This document shows, piece by piece, positions 36,351-49,790 of a stretch of DNA of 64,000 nt; position 1 is the first letter of the stretch, and every line of letters starts with the position of its first letter. The stretch lies in assembly GCA_026745465.1 (NCBI GenBank), contig JACYXH010000838.1, forward strand, positions 215,297 through 279,296, in the 5' to 3' direction. The DNA comes from Lota lota. Taxonomy: Eukaryota > Chordata > Actinopteri > Gadiformes > Lotidae. The position numbers were made by a program, and so were the translations under genes. Below the pieces are notes generated by a model that was given only the letters and a program-made list of their open reading frames with translations, did no database searches and was not told the DNA's origin.

Positions 36351-39300
36351 TTTACAGCAGGCTGGGATGGGAGATGTGCTGAGGAGGGAGTTGAGGCAGA
36401 GTCTTCCTCGCCACGTGGGGAAGACTGATAGTCTTCCAGATTATTCCAGAGGACCTGAGTGATGCACAGCTCGTTGCCTCCGCCGCTGACCCAGGCAAAG
36501 CCCTGGACGCAGGCCTTTTGATCCGTAAGGTTGCACAGCACAGCACAGCAGCCGATTTCAGCCTGATCGCTTTCCCATTAGTCAGTGCAGGGGCCCTTCA
36601 GTTGCACCTGCCCTGCAAGGCTTATGCTGCCTCTATTGCATGTCCCACTACGGGCATGTATTCTCTGGACACAACTAACGCAAACGTCCAGACAGCATTT
36701 GACCCCAGCATCCATTCAGGGAAAATACCAGAACACCAGATGACACATGGAATATTGTGTGTTTTGATGTCTACACCTCATTGGTTTTTGGATTGAATAT
36801 GACTATATATATATAATCACACTATGACTGCTGACAATCACACACACAATGGACACTGCCATGTAATCGATTGAAACACAGAAACTCTTTTTGACTGTCT
36901 CGGAATTAAGCCCCCCAAAAAGCAGTGCTTCGTAACTCTCTTGGGTATCACTCGGTAGGTTTATTCATAAGAAGGTTGAAATGTCAGATCATTGTTTGTG
37001 CTTTAAAGGAGCCCTGTGTTTAGCTGTTGTGGAGTGGAGAGTGGTGCTTCCAATTCCCTTCTTTTTACACACCGGAGAGTTTTACTATCTAATAGAGGTA
37101 TGTAGAGAATGTGGGCATGGTGTATTGAGAAACCTGTATAAATGTGTTTAACAACATAAGGAGGAAGCCAATCAGGCATGAGGCAATATGTATAATAATT
37201 AACCCCGGTGATATTCACAAGCATTTGCTTTCTTATTTCATCGTAGGCTACCTCCGAGCTCATTTACAATGCATGTTGTTCTGAGAATAATGTTGTTTTA
37301 CGCAGTCTGCTTATAAATTATACATGGTGGGATTAGGTCCTTTTGAGCAGGGGTGCCTGTAGGAAGCCTTGCTTGGAGGTAATTAGTCCATGTACTTCCT
37401 CTTTGTCATTGATCACGCCTGGCCCTGACAGAGGAAAAACAACTGCATCTATGCAGGGCTCACCTACCTATACTGCCAGTGCCACATATGCTTGTAAAAG
37501 TTACCTCTCATTCGTGCATTTTAAGTTTGTGTTCTGGAAAAGAGCAAAAAAAGGCTTTATATTCGACATATTTCATTATAATAATGAAACCCCTTGACTT
37601 TTATTTCACATGGATAGATTATATATGTAGGCACTGTTATTTGAGTTCACAGGCCAGCCTTTAGCTTTGTATCGTAGCTTCAGGGAACCCTTCAATACAT
37701 CTGAGAATTTATAAAAATGTCGAAAGATGTATACAAATATTAAATTAAACTAAATGAAAACAGGATATTAATATTGTTTCATATGGATACACACGCTTAT
37801 CAATTGCGATAATAATAATAACACCAACACCTCACAAGAGTTGCAGCTGAACTGGAAACCCCAACAGCTATTCCCCTAGAAGATGTTGCGGTTGATGTTT
37901 GAAAACCTGGAATGGAGTGTGAACGGAAGGTCCAGTGAATGGATGTTGAAAGCAACTCATTGACTGTTGGTTGTTGACTAGCCGATCCTTGTGTCTGTGT
38001 TCCACTTCCGTGATTTGATCCCCACATTCCCCCTCCTTTCAGCATTCCAAGTGAGCAGGAACGCAGTAAACTCACTGTTCTTATCCAAATGACTGATTTG
38101 TTTAACAAATTTGTAACTACAGCAACGCTGTTTGTGCAATACTAGCCCTTTCCAGTCCGCACTGTGAGAACGATTTTAGCTCAGACTAATAAATAGACCG
38201 ACTGAATAAAAGTTCAAACCGTATGATTAAACTGCTGCTTTAATAACACCAGCACCACTTTTGCCCTGAACACTTTGACCTTATCAGGGCGAGGTGTTCC
38301 AAAGCAACAAACAACATGCTATGAATGTGATATGCTTTCTAGCAACCATTGACTATTTTCCATTCTGAAAGATAAAAATAAAACCTTAAAGATCTGACCT
38401 TTGTCTTCTGAAAGATAAACATAAAACTAGACAGCTCTAACATTTGTATGTCATCTCCATTTCTAGTTCCACATCTTTAAAAGAAAAAAAAATACACCTA
38501 CATCTTACATCCACCCAAGACTCAAAAGGGAAGACAAGAACACAGATTTTGGTCTGCATGTCATGCTGTAGATAAAACACAGAATAGAAAGCCCAGACAT
38601 TTATCGCTGGTTTCTCTGCACTAGAACGCACACATGCTGTGGTGTTAACCACGCCTTGAATCACAGCCCAGCTTCTGCTTTTACACTGACCATAACCTTG
38701 TTTATTCCCTGGGTTACTGTATTATTTTACTTATTGTGTTGACTTACTGAAATGAGGTGGGGAAGAATATAGATCCAGATCCATTTTAATATCCAGGGCG
38801 TAATGTTAGCTAACCAAAGCTAAATATCACAGTATCACAGAGGGTTTTCTTATTGATTGCTTGTTTAATGATCCATTTAAAGATGCATGAGTTTTAAAAG
38901 ATGCCCTTCACCCATCTTTTTTAATTTGTACTGTCGGTCTAATACAAAAATAGTAAACATCCATAGCTAAAGTCAACAGTATAGATGTGTATGTAAACAA
39001 AGCTTTAATGTTAATGTACAAGTCAAGCCAATAGACTCTGAATTTGTTGTGCAGGTTATCAAAGGTGAGTATTTGTATGAAATGGCATCCAAGATAGCTT
39101 AATGCAGAGCAAGGAACCAAATGGGTGTGGTGTTTCGACCAAATGCTTTCATGTTTACTCAGGTGAAACGTGCCTTAAGTAAACCCTTCGATTTGCAGAG
39201 GAATCATCTCTAAGCGCCGCTCTTTTGGACGTAGAGATTAAAAGCTGTAATACGCGGTAGTTCAAGTAAACCATAAAACTAAACCCAAGCGATCTGTTGG

Positions 39301-42300
39301 GCCTCCCACGCAACATCCACACTTAACACAGAGAGGAGGGCTCACTTACCCTTTTTATTTTCATTGCATTCTGCCCTCACCGGCAATCAGCAATCAGAGA
39401 CTTGAATGGGAGTAAATCCTCCCGTCTTGCTAATTCCCTCGACCGCCTCCCAATAGGAGCTTCCTCTAATCAGGCGGCTCTTCAGCCCGCTGTTGTTTCC
39501 TGTCCCACCGCTCCCCCGGGTGCTAACCTTTAGTGTTCCTTTGACGTGGCAGCGCTACTCCCGGCTCGGCAGGCAGAGGGTGACCCATGCATTTCCATTG
39601 TTCGAAAAAGAAATAGAAAACGGCTAACAAACACGAGTGAGGGGACATTTTCCTGTGGATGTTTTATTCTACTCTGTCTACTGACTTCCTTTATCTGGTA
39701 CGTGGTGTTTTTTTCTGTTCGCTTTTCTGTGTGTTTTTATTTTATGGTACCAGTGTTGTACACCAAATAGTTGAACACATTACAAATTATGACTTTGTTT
39801 TATTTTTCAAAAGTGTTTATTCGTACACAATTCTACACTTTGGATTGCCCTATTGATCCTGTATTCACTTTTCAGGATGTATAAAAAGGACTGGGCTAGG
39901 ATGAGGATTAGGATCAAGGAGTTTAAAGTTAGATTTAAATTGGGTAAACTTTGTTAGGCTAAGGTAAAGGTTTCTAACGAGTAATAAGTGCGGGTAAGGT
40001 AAGGACACCACATTGGGAATGCAACAAGGACACCAGATGTAACAAGGGGTGATCTGAAATCAGATCACAGAGTTTCCTCTAGCTTGCAAGACAAAGGCTT
40101 CAATTTAGTATGCAAACAAAGGTATAGGACGAGTCAGGAACAAGAGCAGCCTGGGCTAAATTAGAGCCTTCACAATAGCACGTCAAATCAGGCTCATCCC
40201 TATGGACCTTTATCACAATTTGAGTCTCAAAGGGAGTCTTCACAGGCTCACATTAGATGAAAACCTAGGACCCTTTAACGCTTCAAAAGAGCCAGGAAAA
40301 TGTTACCCAAAGAAAAAATAAACCTTGAGAAAGCAAACTTAAGACGAATCCATCCTTCTAGGGATGAACGGGAGACAGGAGAACTCCCTCTCTCTGATAC
40401 AAAGAACAGTCTGTCACCAGAGGCTTGAGACCCAGCTTTTCAGGTTATGGTGTTGGAATCTGTCCAAGTGGTGGAAGACGTCCATTCTCTGAGCTTGTGC
40501 GAACCCGTGTCATTTCTCTAAATCCATTGTTTCAGCCTAAGACCTTCAGCTCCCCTGGAGCAGTTTAGGGCTGGGTCTCCGACGATCATCAGCTAAGTTT
40601 ACGCTCGACATCCGACCCCTTCAAGAGCCGAACCAATAGGAGCTGCCCAAGGTTTAGTTAACAAACGTATTCTCATTAGGCCGATAGATCCTTTAGACAC
40701 TTGACTTGGACCAGGGATGTTTGAACATCTTGGCTTGATAGACAGCTAGTTTAGGCGAGGTCAAAAAAATCAGCGTGATGGGGATCCATTATATTGGTCC
40801 CAGTCGTCATGTGGACAATGCATTCAGCGGCAGCGCTAGCTCTCCCACTGCAGGTCAATCTTGCATGCTATTAGCCCTGCGCTCTAAGCGCTGTGCAGAA
40901 CAACTGCTCAATGACATTAACCTCAAACCGGGTTCATCTCCAGTATCTCCATGACATGCAGACACAGCCGCCACCACGGATCCACTCCACAGTATGCTGG
41001 CAGGAGCCGCATCCTAATCCATAAAACGTGACCGAGTAGGCCCAAATGTTGATTCTATTCACCGAGAGCGAATTGATTTCTGCCTCTTACTGTTGAGGAT
41101 TGTGTCTACGAGTTTTATCAAGCTTTAATACCCAGACCATGAGCAGCTGCTGCTGGTTGGGTAAGAAGCACATTGTTAGCGTCTCCTTCGTCAGCAGCAC
41201 CCAAAAACCACTGGGGCCTCAGCCAGGGCGAGACAGCTCATAAATTAATCATCTCTTGAGTAGTATGGCAGCCTGCAGTGGTCAATTGTTATCAGAATGA
41301 TGGTCATCCACTCCCTATTGCACTCTATTAAAGACTGCATGAGTAGCCGCTTTGGAAAAGTGTCCAGGAAGGTCACGGTATATCGTTTTCTGGGTAAGGT
41401 GCCAATTTGTCATATCAGGGATATATTTTTGCACATCATAAATCACTGTTACTGCTGTAAGTACTGTAACATGACTGTTTTTTTTTACTCTGCTGTATTG
41501 TCAGCAATTATACGACCTCTCCTAGGTCATCAAGTCAACTCAAACCTGTATGTTATAGAGCCACCTATGCGTAAGGTGAACATGAATTTCCCATATTCAA
41601 ACAAGGATATTTCTTCTTGGAATTTGATTTGAACTACAACATTAGGTTTAGCGTGTCCCTTTTCCCATCTGCATTCCATGATCCGCTCAGAGAACCAAGA
41701 GACTTAACTGTAAAGCATGGGGAAGCTGCTAACCATCCATATACTAAGCTTTCATCACAAACACAAGCGTGGCAACCTTTTGTTTTGTTCCAACATTCCA
41801 GGCTTTAAGTGGTCATTTTTGAACAAATTTCCGCCTCAGGGTGCTGAAAATGTGTGTGTCTTAAAGTTTAAAACCTATATTTCTGGAGGTTTATGTTGCA
41901 CAGTTGGGGGACAATACCATTAGGGATGGTGCAATCACATGCTAGCGCAACACAGAGTTCCAAGGAAGTATTTGAAATGTTCCACGTTCAACAGATGCTC
42001 ATCGCATCCAGCATTTCTGCATGAGTGCGACTGCAATCACCAGCTCGACTCTCCAATGACTGAGGATTTGCCGAGCCAGATTGCAGTGACATCCTGGCTG
42101 CTTTGTCACTGCGGCTAACAACCTGCTCCCCAACATGGCAACAGGTGCAGCTTTAAATTGTAGGGTGAGTGGGGAGTACGATATATACAATGTTGGCGTG
42201 GCACATGAACAGAAATTGACCATGGACAGAATACTTGATGTAGTCTGCAATTTAAACATTATAAACCCTAACCCTAAGATCAAGCTAAGACTATAGAGCC

Positions 42301-42780
42301 ATTGTGAACCAAACAGAATAGCGCACACATGCATTTGACTTACTTACTTACTCCTCCTCATCCACAGTGAGACATAACGCACATGCATCATGCATACATA
42401 TTTCTTTGGAATATACCAGCCGATCTGAATGCTGATGGGGGGGGGGGGGCACAGAGTATCGGGCAAACCGTGACACATCAAAACAAAAGAGAAAAACTAC
42501 GATCAGCATCAAACGAGGCGGACCTCTGTGCAATTTCTGTTGAGCTCGTTAGTCCCTCAACCTCAAAAACATTTCTTAAATCACCCGTTCCTCTTCTGAC
42601 TCTTCTGCCAACACCAGATAACCCCCTTGATCACATGGGGGCCTCATTTCTAAAAAATGTATTACTTAGAAATATTTGAAACATTTCAAGCAAATGGCAA
42701 ATATTTGAAATTAAGGCGACAAAAAATAAATAAAAAGACCATAGGCATACTATGAAACAAATTCCAAAAGAACGTGTTGT
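36351..42780. other. Long intergenic stretch, no gene seen
   Basis: About 6.4 kb with few simple repeats and only short open frames. Parts at 40020-40440 vaguely resemble a dispersed fish repeat (an ACCTTGAGA ... CCATCCTTCT order), but too weakly to call. A G run lies at about 42438-42449. Confidence 0.4.
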
Positions 42781-43320
42781 CTCCCCATCTGTGCGATACG
42801 CCCCCGGGCTCCATCTGACCTCGTGGTCCCTCTCTTTCCCCCCGCTTTTTATTTCTCTGCACCCCTCGGTCTCTTTGCTCGGTGGACCCGTGAGGTGTGT
42901 CTGTTCCTGTGGTGCCCGTGAGCCACAGTACCTCCTGTTGATAGGAAGCGTCCTGCGCATCATCACGCCCAAGCCGCCCGTGGGGGCCCCGGTTGGCGCA
43001 GCCCGGCCCATCTGTGTGATGGTCCGCCAGACAGCCGGGGCTTGGCTCGGCGTGATCCGTCGCTCTCCAAATCCTTTGCCAGCGGGGAGATGTAGCAAGG
43101 CAACCGCAGGAGGAAAAGGTGCGGCTCGCCTCGGCGGACACGCTCCGCTCGCGACGGCTCGACCTTCCGAGGGCCTGGCTCTCCCGCTCCCGCTCCCGCT
43201 CCCGCTCCCGCTCCCGCTCCCGCTCTCCCCAGAGGTCGGTCTGCGCCGCTCTCATTCAACAGAGAACGTATTAGGATTCGCCGAACGGAGGAAGAGCTGC
43301 GGGTGTGTAGCCGAGATGCA
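42781..43320. promoter_or_regulatory. CpG-rich island, unassigned
   Basis: About 540 bp with high GC and CpG (GCCGCCCGTGGGGGCC, CGACGGCTCGACC) and open frames on both strands, none with a recognised domain. It could be a promoter, an exon of an unseen gene or a GC-rich repeat. Confidence 0.25.
43181..43228. repeat. (GCTCCC)n hexanucleotide array
   Basis: Eight units of CTCCCG type. Confidence 0.93.
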
Positions 43321-44494
43321 ACTATCTAATTCTGTGTGACATTTAAATGCCATGACTACCTGTGAAATATAGTTGGGCCGTGTGTGTGTAGGCCTCCTCT
43401 GCAGCATCGCAATCATCTCTGATGTATATTGAGGAGGTTTTTATATTGAACACCGCATGCGGCGGCCACAGGGCCAGCACGTCCCAACGCTCCCCACGTA
43501 GACGGACCCTGGGTCTCACCGCAGAGCTCATGCCTGGACTAGGAGCCGTGCTATGATCGTGGATTAAAGGTCTCCTGCCAAAGGTTGAGGCAGAGTTATG
43601 TACGTATGAATGCATTGTGCAATATGTGTTTGCGTGTGTCATGTATTTAAATTTTTGTTTTATATATACACATGAACTGAGCGTTGACGCACAGAAAGTG
43701 TGTGCATGTGGATATCACATCACGTAAGCATGTTGTTGGTGTCGTCTTGCATTTGGTTGGTCCATCAGAGCTCTAAACAAAGCATTCTGCTTGGATTGTC
43801 ACAGCATGTTCCCTGTTCCCCTCTCACAGCCGTGGTTATGCACTAACCTCTGGTTATTCAAAAGCGTAAGAGTGACCTCTGCATGTGATCCCATCTTCTG
43901 ATTATGTATGTGTTCTTTTCGCTGCAGTCCTCAGCAAATGTACAACAAAAATGTAGAAAAACACCATTTCAATGGCACCCAAATGGGAGATTTAACACTT
44001 CTCAGAGCTGTCACATGCTCTTCTCTTCTGTCCAACCTTGTGGACAACATCCTCAAATACAATACAAAGATACATTGAAGCATATTCTCTAGTGTAGAAA
44101 ATAACCACAAAGGATGAATGAACAACAAAGGATAAATGGTTATAAATGCTGAAATGGTTTGTATTGTTCCCTTCTCCTCTTAAAACTGGAAGTTAGACTG
44201 CCAAGGAAAAAAAGACAAATCTGTTACACATCTATAGTTAATAACTTCAGCTTGATGCCAATCTCACAGTTCTCCGAAAGATAGTTTAAATGGTTGCTTC
44301 TAATGAGCTGGATGATCACCGTGGCACTCAATAACACTCGTGGTGTGTCTCCGTCTGGTGTCCGTGACGAGACAGCCCTTGTTGAGAGTTATGAAGGATC
44401 TAGGAGTTGAAGAGGGGATGGTGGCAAAATCTCTGTTCTGGAACTGACTACAGACGCGTCTGAAGAGTGTACCGCAGCATGTTAATTAGGCATC
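43321..44494. other. Intergenic, no gene seen
   Basis: Unique-looking sequence without supported features. Confidence 0.4.
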
Positions 44495-44768
44495 TTAAAG
44501 GGGAACCGACACACTCGGCTACTTTCTAGAATAAGAGCAATACTGCTTCACATGCATGCAACATCAACTCCGTTTCCACATGACATTTGTGGAGAAGTTG
44601 GATCATTAATGTCTTTAAATCGAACCAATAGAGAACGCAAATCCTGGACCAATGGCGTCAATGGTCCAACCTTTCCACGAGTTTTTAAGTAAACCGAGTT
44701 GATGTTGTATAAAGCAGTTCTTTTGTATAAAAGAAAATAGTCATTTAATTAACCTAGTTCTCCCTTAA
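44495..44768. mobile_element. Foldback MITE with TTAA flanks, 274 bp
   Basis: TTAA at 44495-44498 and 44765-44768 flank ends of the type AGGGGAAC ... GTTCTCCC. The two halves are long inverted repeats of each other. ACATCAACTCCGTTT in the left half matches the reverse complement ACATCAACTCGGTTT of the right half, and GTGGAGAAGTTGGATCATTA matches GTGGAAAGGTTGGACCATTG. TTAA target duplication is known for the piggyBac and Kolobok superfamilies; which applies here is not shown. Confidence 0.6.
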
Positions 44769-45504
44769 ATGGGTGACCATTGGGGACCATTTGTCCAGGA
44801 ACATTTGGAAAGGTTTGCCATTAAGGTTCTGCTTTGGTTTTCATCACTTTGTACAAGCGTCGCCGCCAGGAACCAAGTCATACGGAAACACAAGATGTCC
44901 CTCACAGTCACGCGAACTACATTTCACCTGCATTGCTATGACCCTTGGTGGTGTTTATCAATTGTTTGTGTTAATGTCCCTCCCTCTGTTCATGGTTCTT
45001 TGTGTGCCATCGTTGTTGTGTTTTATTCGAGTGGATTTGATGATTGTCTCTGCTGATTGGCTTGCCAGGTGGCAGTCAGGTTTAAATATCAGCAGTGGGC
45101 CACACGCTGGTGGCTACCTCCATTTCAGCAATGTCCTGTGTGAGTTGTTAGATTGATTTGTTTCTGCCTCTCAACTTTCTTTTCATGCAAGTTCCTCCAA
45201 TCAAAGGTCGACATGTTCTAACCAGTTTAAGTTGTAATAGTTTACGCAGTTTTTGTAGTTTTTCTGACATCAAATGAGGATGAGGACCATAATGTCGTTC
45301 AGTTTGTCACTGACAAGATGGAGACGCGAGTAGATTAGAGCCATGTCTTCCTTGTCCATGTGGAACACAAGATTCCAGATGGACTGTCTCTCAAGATTAG
45401 TGGCCATGTTAGAAGACTCTGAGTTGGATGCTGATCATCTTGATATTGATCGTCGTCATGTTAATTCAATTTCCATCAATAGATTTGTGATATTACTGTG
45501 GTAC

Positions 45505-45660
45505 TGTGTAGCTCACCTGGTAGAGCGTAGCATTAACACCTCCCTGGTATGGGTTTGAAACTATTCGCACTGGGACCCCCATGCTTACAATGTATGCACT
45601 CATGGTATTGCAAGACGCTTCCACTGAAGGACATATGTATGATACATAATTTCTTTAACA
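45505..45660 (+). mobile_element. tRNA-derived SINE copy
   Basis: TGTAGCTCACCTGGTAGAGC is an A-box region, and GTATGGGTTTGAAAC is a slightly decayed B box about 45 nt later. A tail follows with TGTATGCACTCATGGTATTG and CAAGACGCTT, like the GTAAGTCGCTTTGGATAA-type 3' part shared by many teleost SINEs and their partner LINEs. An insertion or loss separates the parts near 45565-45585. Confidence 0.65.
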
Positions 45661-45724
45661 ATTTAACAAAATCAAAGCAACGCCAGTGTTCTGAAACACG
45701 TTCTGTCCTTCCTGTCCTCCACCA

Positions 45725-45725
<1 letters not shown>

Positions 45726-45757
<32 letters not shown>
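45726..45757. repeat. (TA)n microsatellite
   Basis: About 30 bp of pure TA. Confidence 0.95.
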
Positions 45758-45763
<6 letters not shown>

Positions 45764-47361
45764 TTACATATAGCCTCAGTGTTGTTAGGAAGACAGGATA
45801 AAAGCCTGTGTTGATAGATCGAGAATAGATCGGTCCTTTCACACTTGAGCTCCCTGGCTGGTGCGGCACATGAACAGGAAAATAAAACATTGCCAGATCT
45901 ATTTGTAAGGTAGCTTATCAGAAGGACATGTGTACATAATGTGTGACAACGTTAGAAAGGAACACACAGGCTCCATGTCAGCCTATTCTATTTATATTCC
46001 ATTATTTCCAGATCCAGCTGTGAGACTTTGTTCAGGGGCCACAACAACCTTTGCACGGTCACAAAATGAAACAACCACGCTAATGATTGCATAAAAGTCA
46101 TGCTGTGATCCCTGGCTGAGAGAGTATACAGAAGGAAGAACCTGGGGAAAATGAGTATGCAAAGAGCGAAAACAAACAGAAAACAAAAGGGACAGATTGA
46201 TCTGCTTTGGCAGAGGCACAATCACCTTTCTAATGCGTCAGACGGAGTGACAAAGAAAAGATAAAGATCATTTTGGCAGGAAATACCAACGACCGGCAAC
46301 CTGGTGGGTTTTAATAGACAATTGTTTCCTCTAAGTAAATGTGCATTGTAGCTTGATCGGAAAGAGAAAGCAGTGTTTTTAGTCATTACCCACAATGCAA
46401 CTGCCTTAGTCTGGCATGGCAACTAATGGAGAGAGTAAAAATGGTGTGTAGTTCTAGATTGGTTTATTGTTGAAGCAAACAACTTTAACCTCTTGTTTTT
46501 CAAGCGGTAAAACAAATGAGTGTTTTAAGAATGAAAGAAGATGTTTCGGGAAGGGTAAGTGGGCCAATTTGTAAAATGGCAATGGTTCAACATGAACTTA
46601 GTTTGCAAACACAATTAACCAATGAAGATGAGGAGTTTAGCAGTAATAATCCAGTTGGTCTATTCCAGAGGTCGCCTGTTATGATCCTGAGAGGATTTTA
46701 ATTAAGCTGCATTAACTTTACCCCACCGGAAATTATGAGGTCAAGAAGCTTTGATATTTATAGGCAATGATCATCCAGAAAACACACGCACTTTAAGATT
46801 CTCCCTCCAGGGAAGACTTTAATGGTAAGCTCCGCACAATCACCAAGAGCTGCTCTAATTATCTAAATGAAGCTTTGGACGGATGAAATAGTAGAGAAAA
46901 CGCAATAGGGTTCAACAACGTTTTTGCTTAACAATTTGCTAAACATTGCAATTTAATGTCTCTCCCCCTACGTTGTACAAGATGTCACAATTTTGCAGCA
47001 CATGTTTGATACCGTGTAAGGGCTGGGATAATGATGCACAAAATGTGGCCCTTTTGTCTTAACTAGGTCTAAACGGTAGGTTATGTGTCCAACGTTTTGT
47101 GCGAAGACACCCTGGCAAAAACTCGTTCACTTCCTAGTATATTGTATCAGTTGTTGAATTAAAAAAGAACTGTTTTGCGGGGATGGTTGATATATGCATC
47201 CTTAACTAAAGAGGACTTTTACCTGAGAGTCTGTGGGTGTGTGTGGAGTCCATATAATCAATTACTTAATCGATCAATTACTTAATATATGACTCCCAAG
47301 GTATAGCACAAAGACATTTAGGTTTAAAATGTCCCATTCAATACCCTAGCACAACCTTTTC
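45758..47361. other. Intergenic; possible conserved non-coding sequence
   Basis: No gene is seen. 46440-46920 is repeat-free, AT-rich and looks like a vertebrate enhancer by eye (TTTAATTAAGC, TAATTATC). Unproven. Confidence 0.25.
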
Positions 47362-47412
47362 GACACACGTACACACTAACGCACGCATACACACTAACGC
47401 ACGCATACACAT

Positions 47413-47443
<31 letters not shown>
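47362..47443. repeat. (CA)n microsatellite with ACTAACGCACGCATAC units
   Basis: Two to three CACTAACGCACGCATACA units precede about 30 bp of pure CA. Confidence 0.9.
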
Positions 47444-47445
<2 letters not shown>

Positions 47446-47752
47446 ACTTTTGAACCGCGTGCATTTGCAGCACAGACGAGCGGTCACCAGGGGTAGTTGA
47501 CTACCGCACCGTGAACGATCCACTAAATGCATTCTCACAGATGATTACTGACTCTGGCTGGGCCCAGGGCTGGCCTCTCCCAGGCCGCTCTCTGTCCATG
47601 CTCCTGCGTTCTGCTCCTGGATCCTGCTGCCGCTTTCTGTGTACTGTTAAGCGCTCACTCACCTGTCAACCCGCGACAGCCATTTTCACCGGGGCTATTT
47701 TTTTCCCCTCCGTATTTTTCTTCTCCTTTTTATTTTTATATTACTACAGCGT

Positions 47753-47773
47753 TATTATTATTATTATTATTAT
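47753..47773. repeat. (TTA)n
   Basis: Seven ATT units. Confidence 0.9.
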
Positions 47774-47936
47774 GTCCCCTCCTCCGTTCTGATTGATAGC
47801 CAGCCCTCCAGACACAGAAAACAAATATAACATGAGCGATCTCGCAGTGCCCTCCATACACCCGTGGGCAGGAGCCCAACGCGGCCCAGCCACAGCGCAT
47901 TATTCCCCTCGTTTTAAATAAAGGGCAGCTTGGCCG

Positions 47937-48118
<182 letters not shown>

Positions 48119-48479
48119 GGGAGAGGTGTGCCGGACAAAATAAGCCTGCAGTCTGACGGACGCTTCAAAAAGAATGATCTGTCCCGGTGCCAACAAATGT
48201 GACACACATTTAACCTTTGAGAAAACTGGCCATTGGCCGTTTATTATACACGCCTACAAGCCAATTATCCAACTATATGGTGCCATCGTTTACTTGCTCA
48301 ATAACTCAAGTCAAGTAACAGGGTTCACATGTGTGGGAAGAAGAGCTCGCTGTCTTCACACGGTATGAAAACCCCTGAGAACGTCCAGTTTACAAATTAT
48401 TCCTCTCTACAGTTTAAATATTCCCTCTGAAGACATAATCTAAAAAAAAGTATACATCAGTCACATGTATGCTACGTTT

Positions 48480-48640
48480 GTAGAATAATGCTATGTGTAT
48501 AGTGGAATGATAAATGTATAGCACAAGGCTAAGTGGATAGCATAGTGCTAAGTTGATAGCATAATGATCAGTCAATAGCATAATGGTAAGTCTATAGCAT
48601 AATACTAAGTGTAAAGCATGATGCTAAGTGTACAGCTAGG
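48480..48640. repeat. Degenerate tandem repeat, 20-22-bp unit
   Basis: Units of the type ATAGCATAATGCTAAGTGT are repeated seven to eight times with heavy substitution. Confidence 0.8.
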
Positions 48641-48819
48641 GGAGCAGTGAAAAGACTGCGGCAACACGATCGTCTCAGTAGTCGTCCGTCCCACTTGAGG
48701 TGTGATTTAATGGCTGTTATTTTGTTATGCCCATAAATACTTGGATGCAGGGAGTATGGCGTGTTTTATGGCTGACCGCCTTCCTTTCCACCCCGCAGGG
48801 TTTTACAGGAAGCGGGGTG

Positions 48820-49110
48820 TCACATAAACACGGTGATATACCAGCTTGCCGCTAAGCGCCGGGACGCTTCCGTCTGGTTCATCACGAGGAGAGATGGAGT
48901 TGATCATCTTTTTCCCGCAAAATTACATTTGAACGCGTCAGAAAGCGGATTGAGACGAAACGGAGTGCCGCCGCGCGTGACCTGAGAACGAGAACGAACG
49001 AGCGCGATGCGATGACGGAAACACAGTGGACACAGAGGGAGGCGCCTCTCGTTGATCGTGTTATTGAGACGGGCCGCCGTGGTGACCAAAGCCTCAGCGT
49101 AATTTACCCA
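48820..49110. promoter_or_regulatory. CpG-rich block, unassigned
   Basis: High CpG (GCCGCCGCGCGTGACC, GAACGAGCGCGATGCGATG) in an AT-rich neighbourhood. No coding frame stands out. It may be an unmethylated regulatory island. Confidence 0.25.
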
Positions 49111-49682
49111 CCGGAAGAAATGAGTATGAACCGCGACAACACACTACGTTACCATCCATAAAGAGTGACTGCGTACGATTATACATCAGTTGAGCAAACA
49201 ACTTATTTTACAAGACAAGTAAATGTTTATTAGTCCTACTGCGCTTGCACAACTGTGTTGGGTGAAAGTTTTCCTTGAATGACAGGGATAACACTCGGTG
49301 GGTTCTGGTGTGCTCCTCTTCGGCGATGCTGGCCTCAGCAGTTTTTTCTAATCACTGTCTACCAACTCATCCGTTGTTTACCGCGTGACTAGAACCTACA
49401 ACTAACACAACATGTAATGATGGCACTGCAAGCGATATGCTTTTTATACCACAGCATTGTTGAACGCTTGATTCTGTCAGTAGTCGTTCCAAGGGGGTGC
49501 ATTGTTTTTTTTTTAATAACAGGACACAACAGTCAAATTGAACATTATGTTTATTTCACAACGCAAGCACAATATGCTCAAAGCACCGAGAAGAATATTT
49601 TCATTTCAGCTGATTAGGTAGATTAAAAAACAATAATGTTATAGATGAAAGTTACAAATATTTAATCAATGTTTGTATCATT
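49111..49682. other. Intergenic, no gene seen
   Basis: AT-rich, with short open frames only. Confidence 0.4.
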
Positions 49683-49790
49683 TAGTTATCAACTCAACTC
49701 AACTATATGACTACATCTATCATCTAGTTATCACTCAACTCTATGACTACATCTATCATCTAGTTATCACTCATCTCTATGAATAATGAC
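49683..49790. repeat. Tandem repeat, about 42-bp unit, 2.5 copies
   Basis: CATCTAGTTATCACTCAACT followed by CTATGACTACATCTAT recurs almost unchanged. Confidence 0.9.

Noticed and set aside
42686-43339. Overlapping 155-195-codon frames on both strands
   Set aside because: Open because of high GC and a GCTCCC repeat; no domain, and neither strand is clearly better.
45505-45580. Functional tRNA gene
   Set aside because: A- and B-box regions are present, but the B box has decayed and a SINE-type tail follows; it is better read as a SINE.
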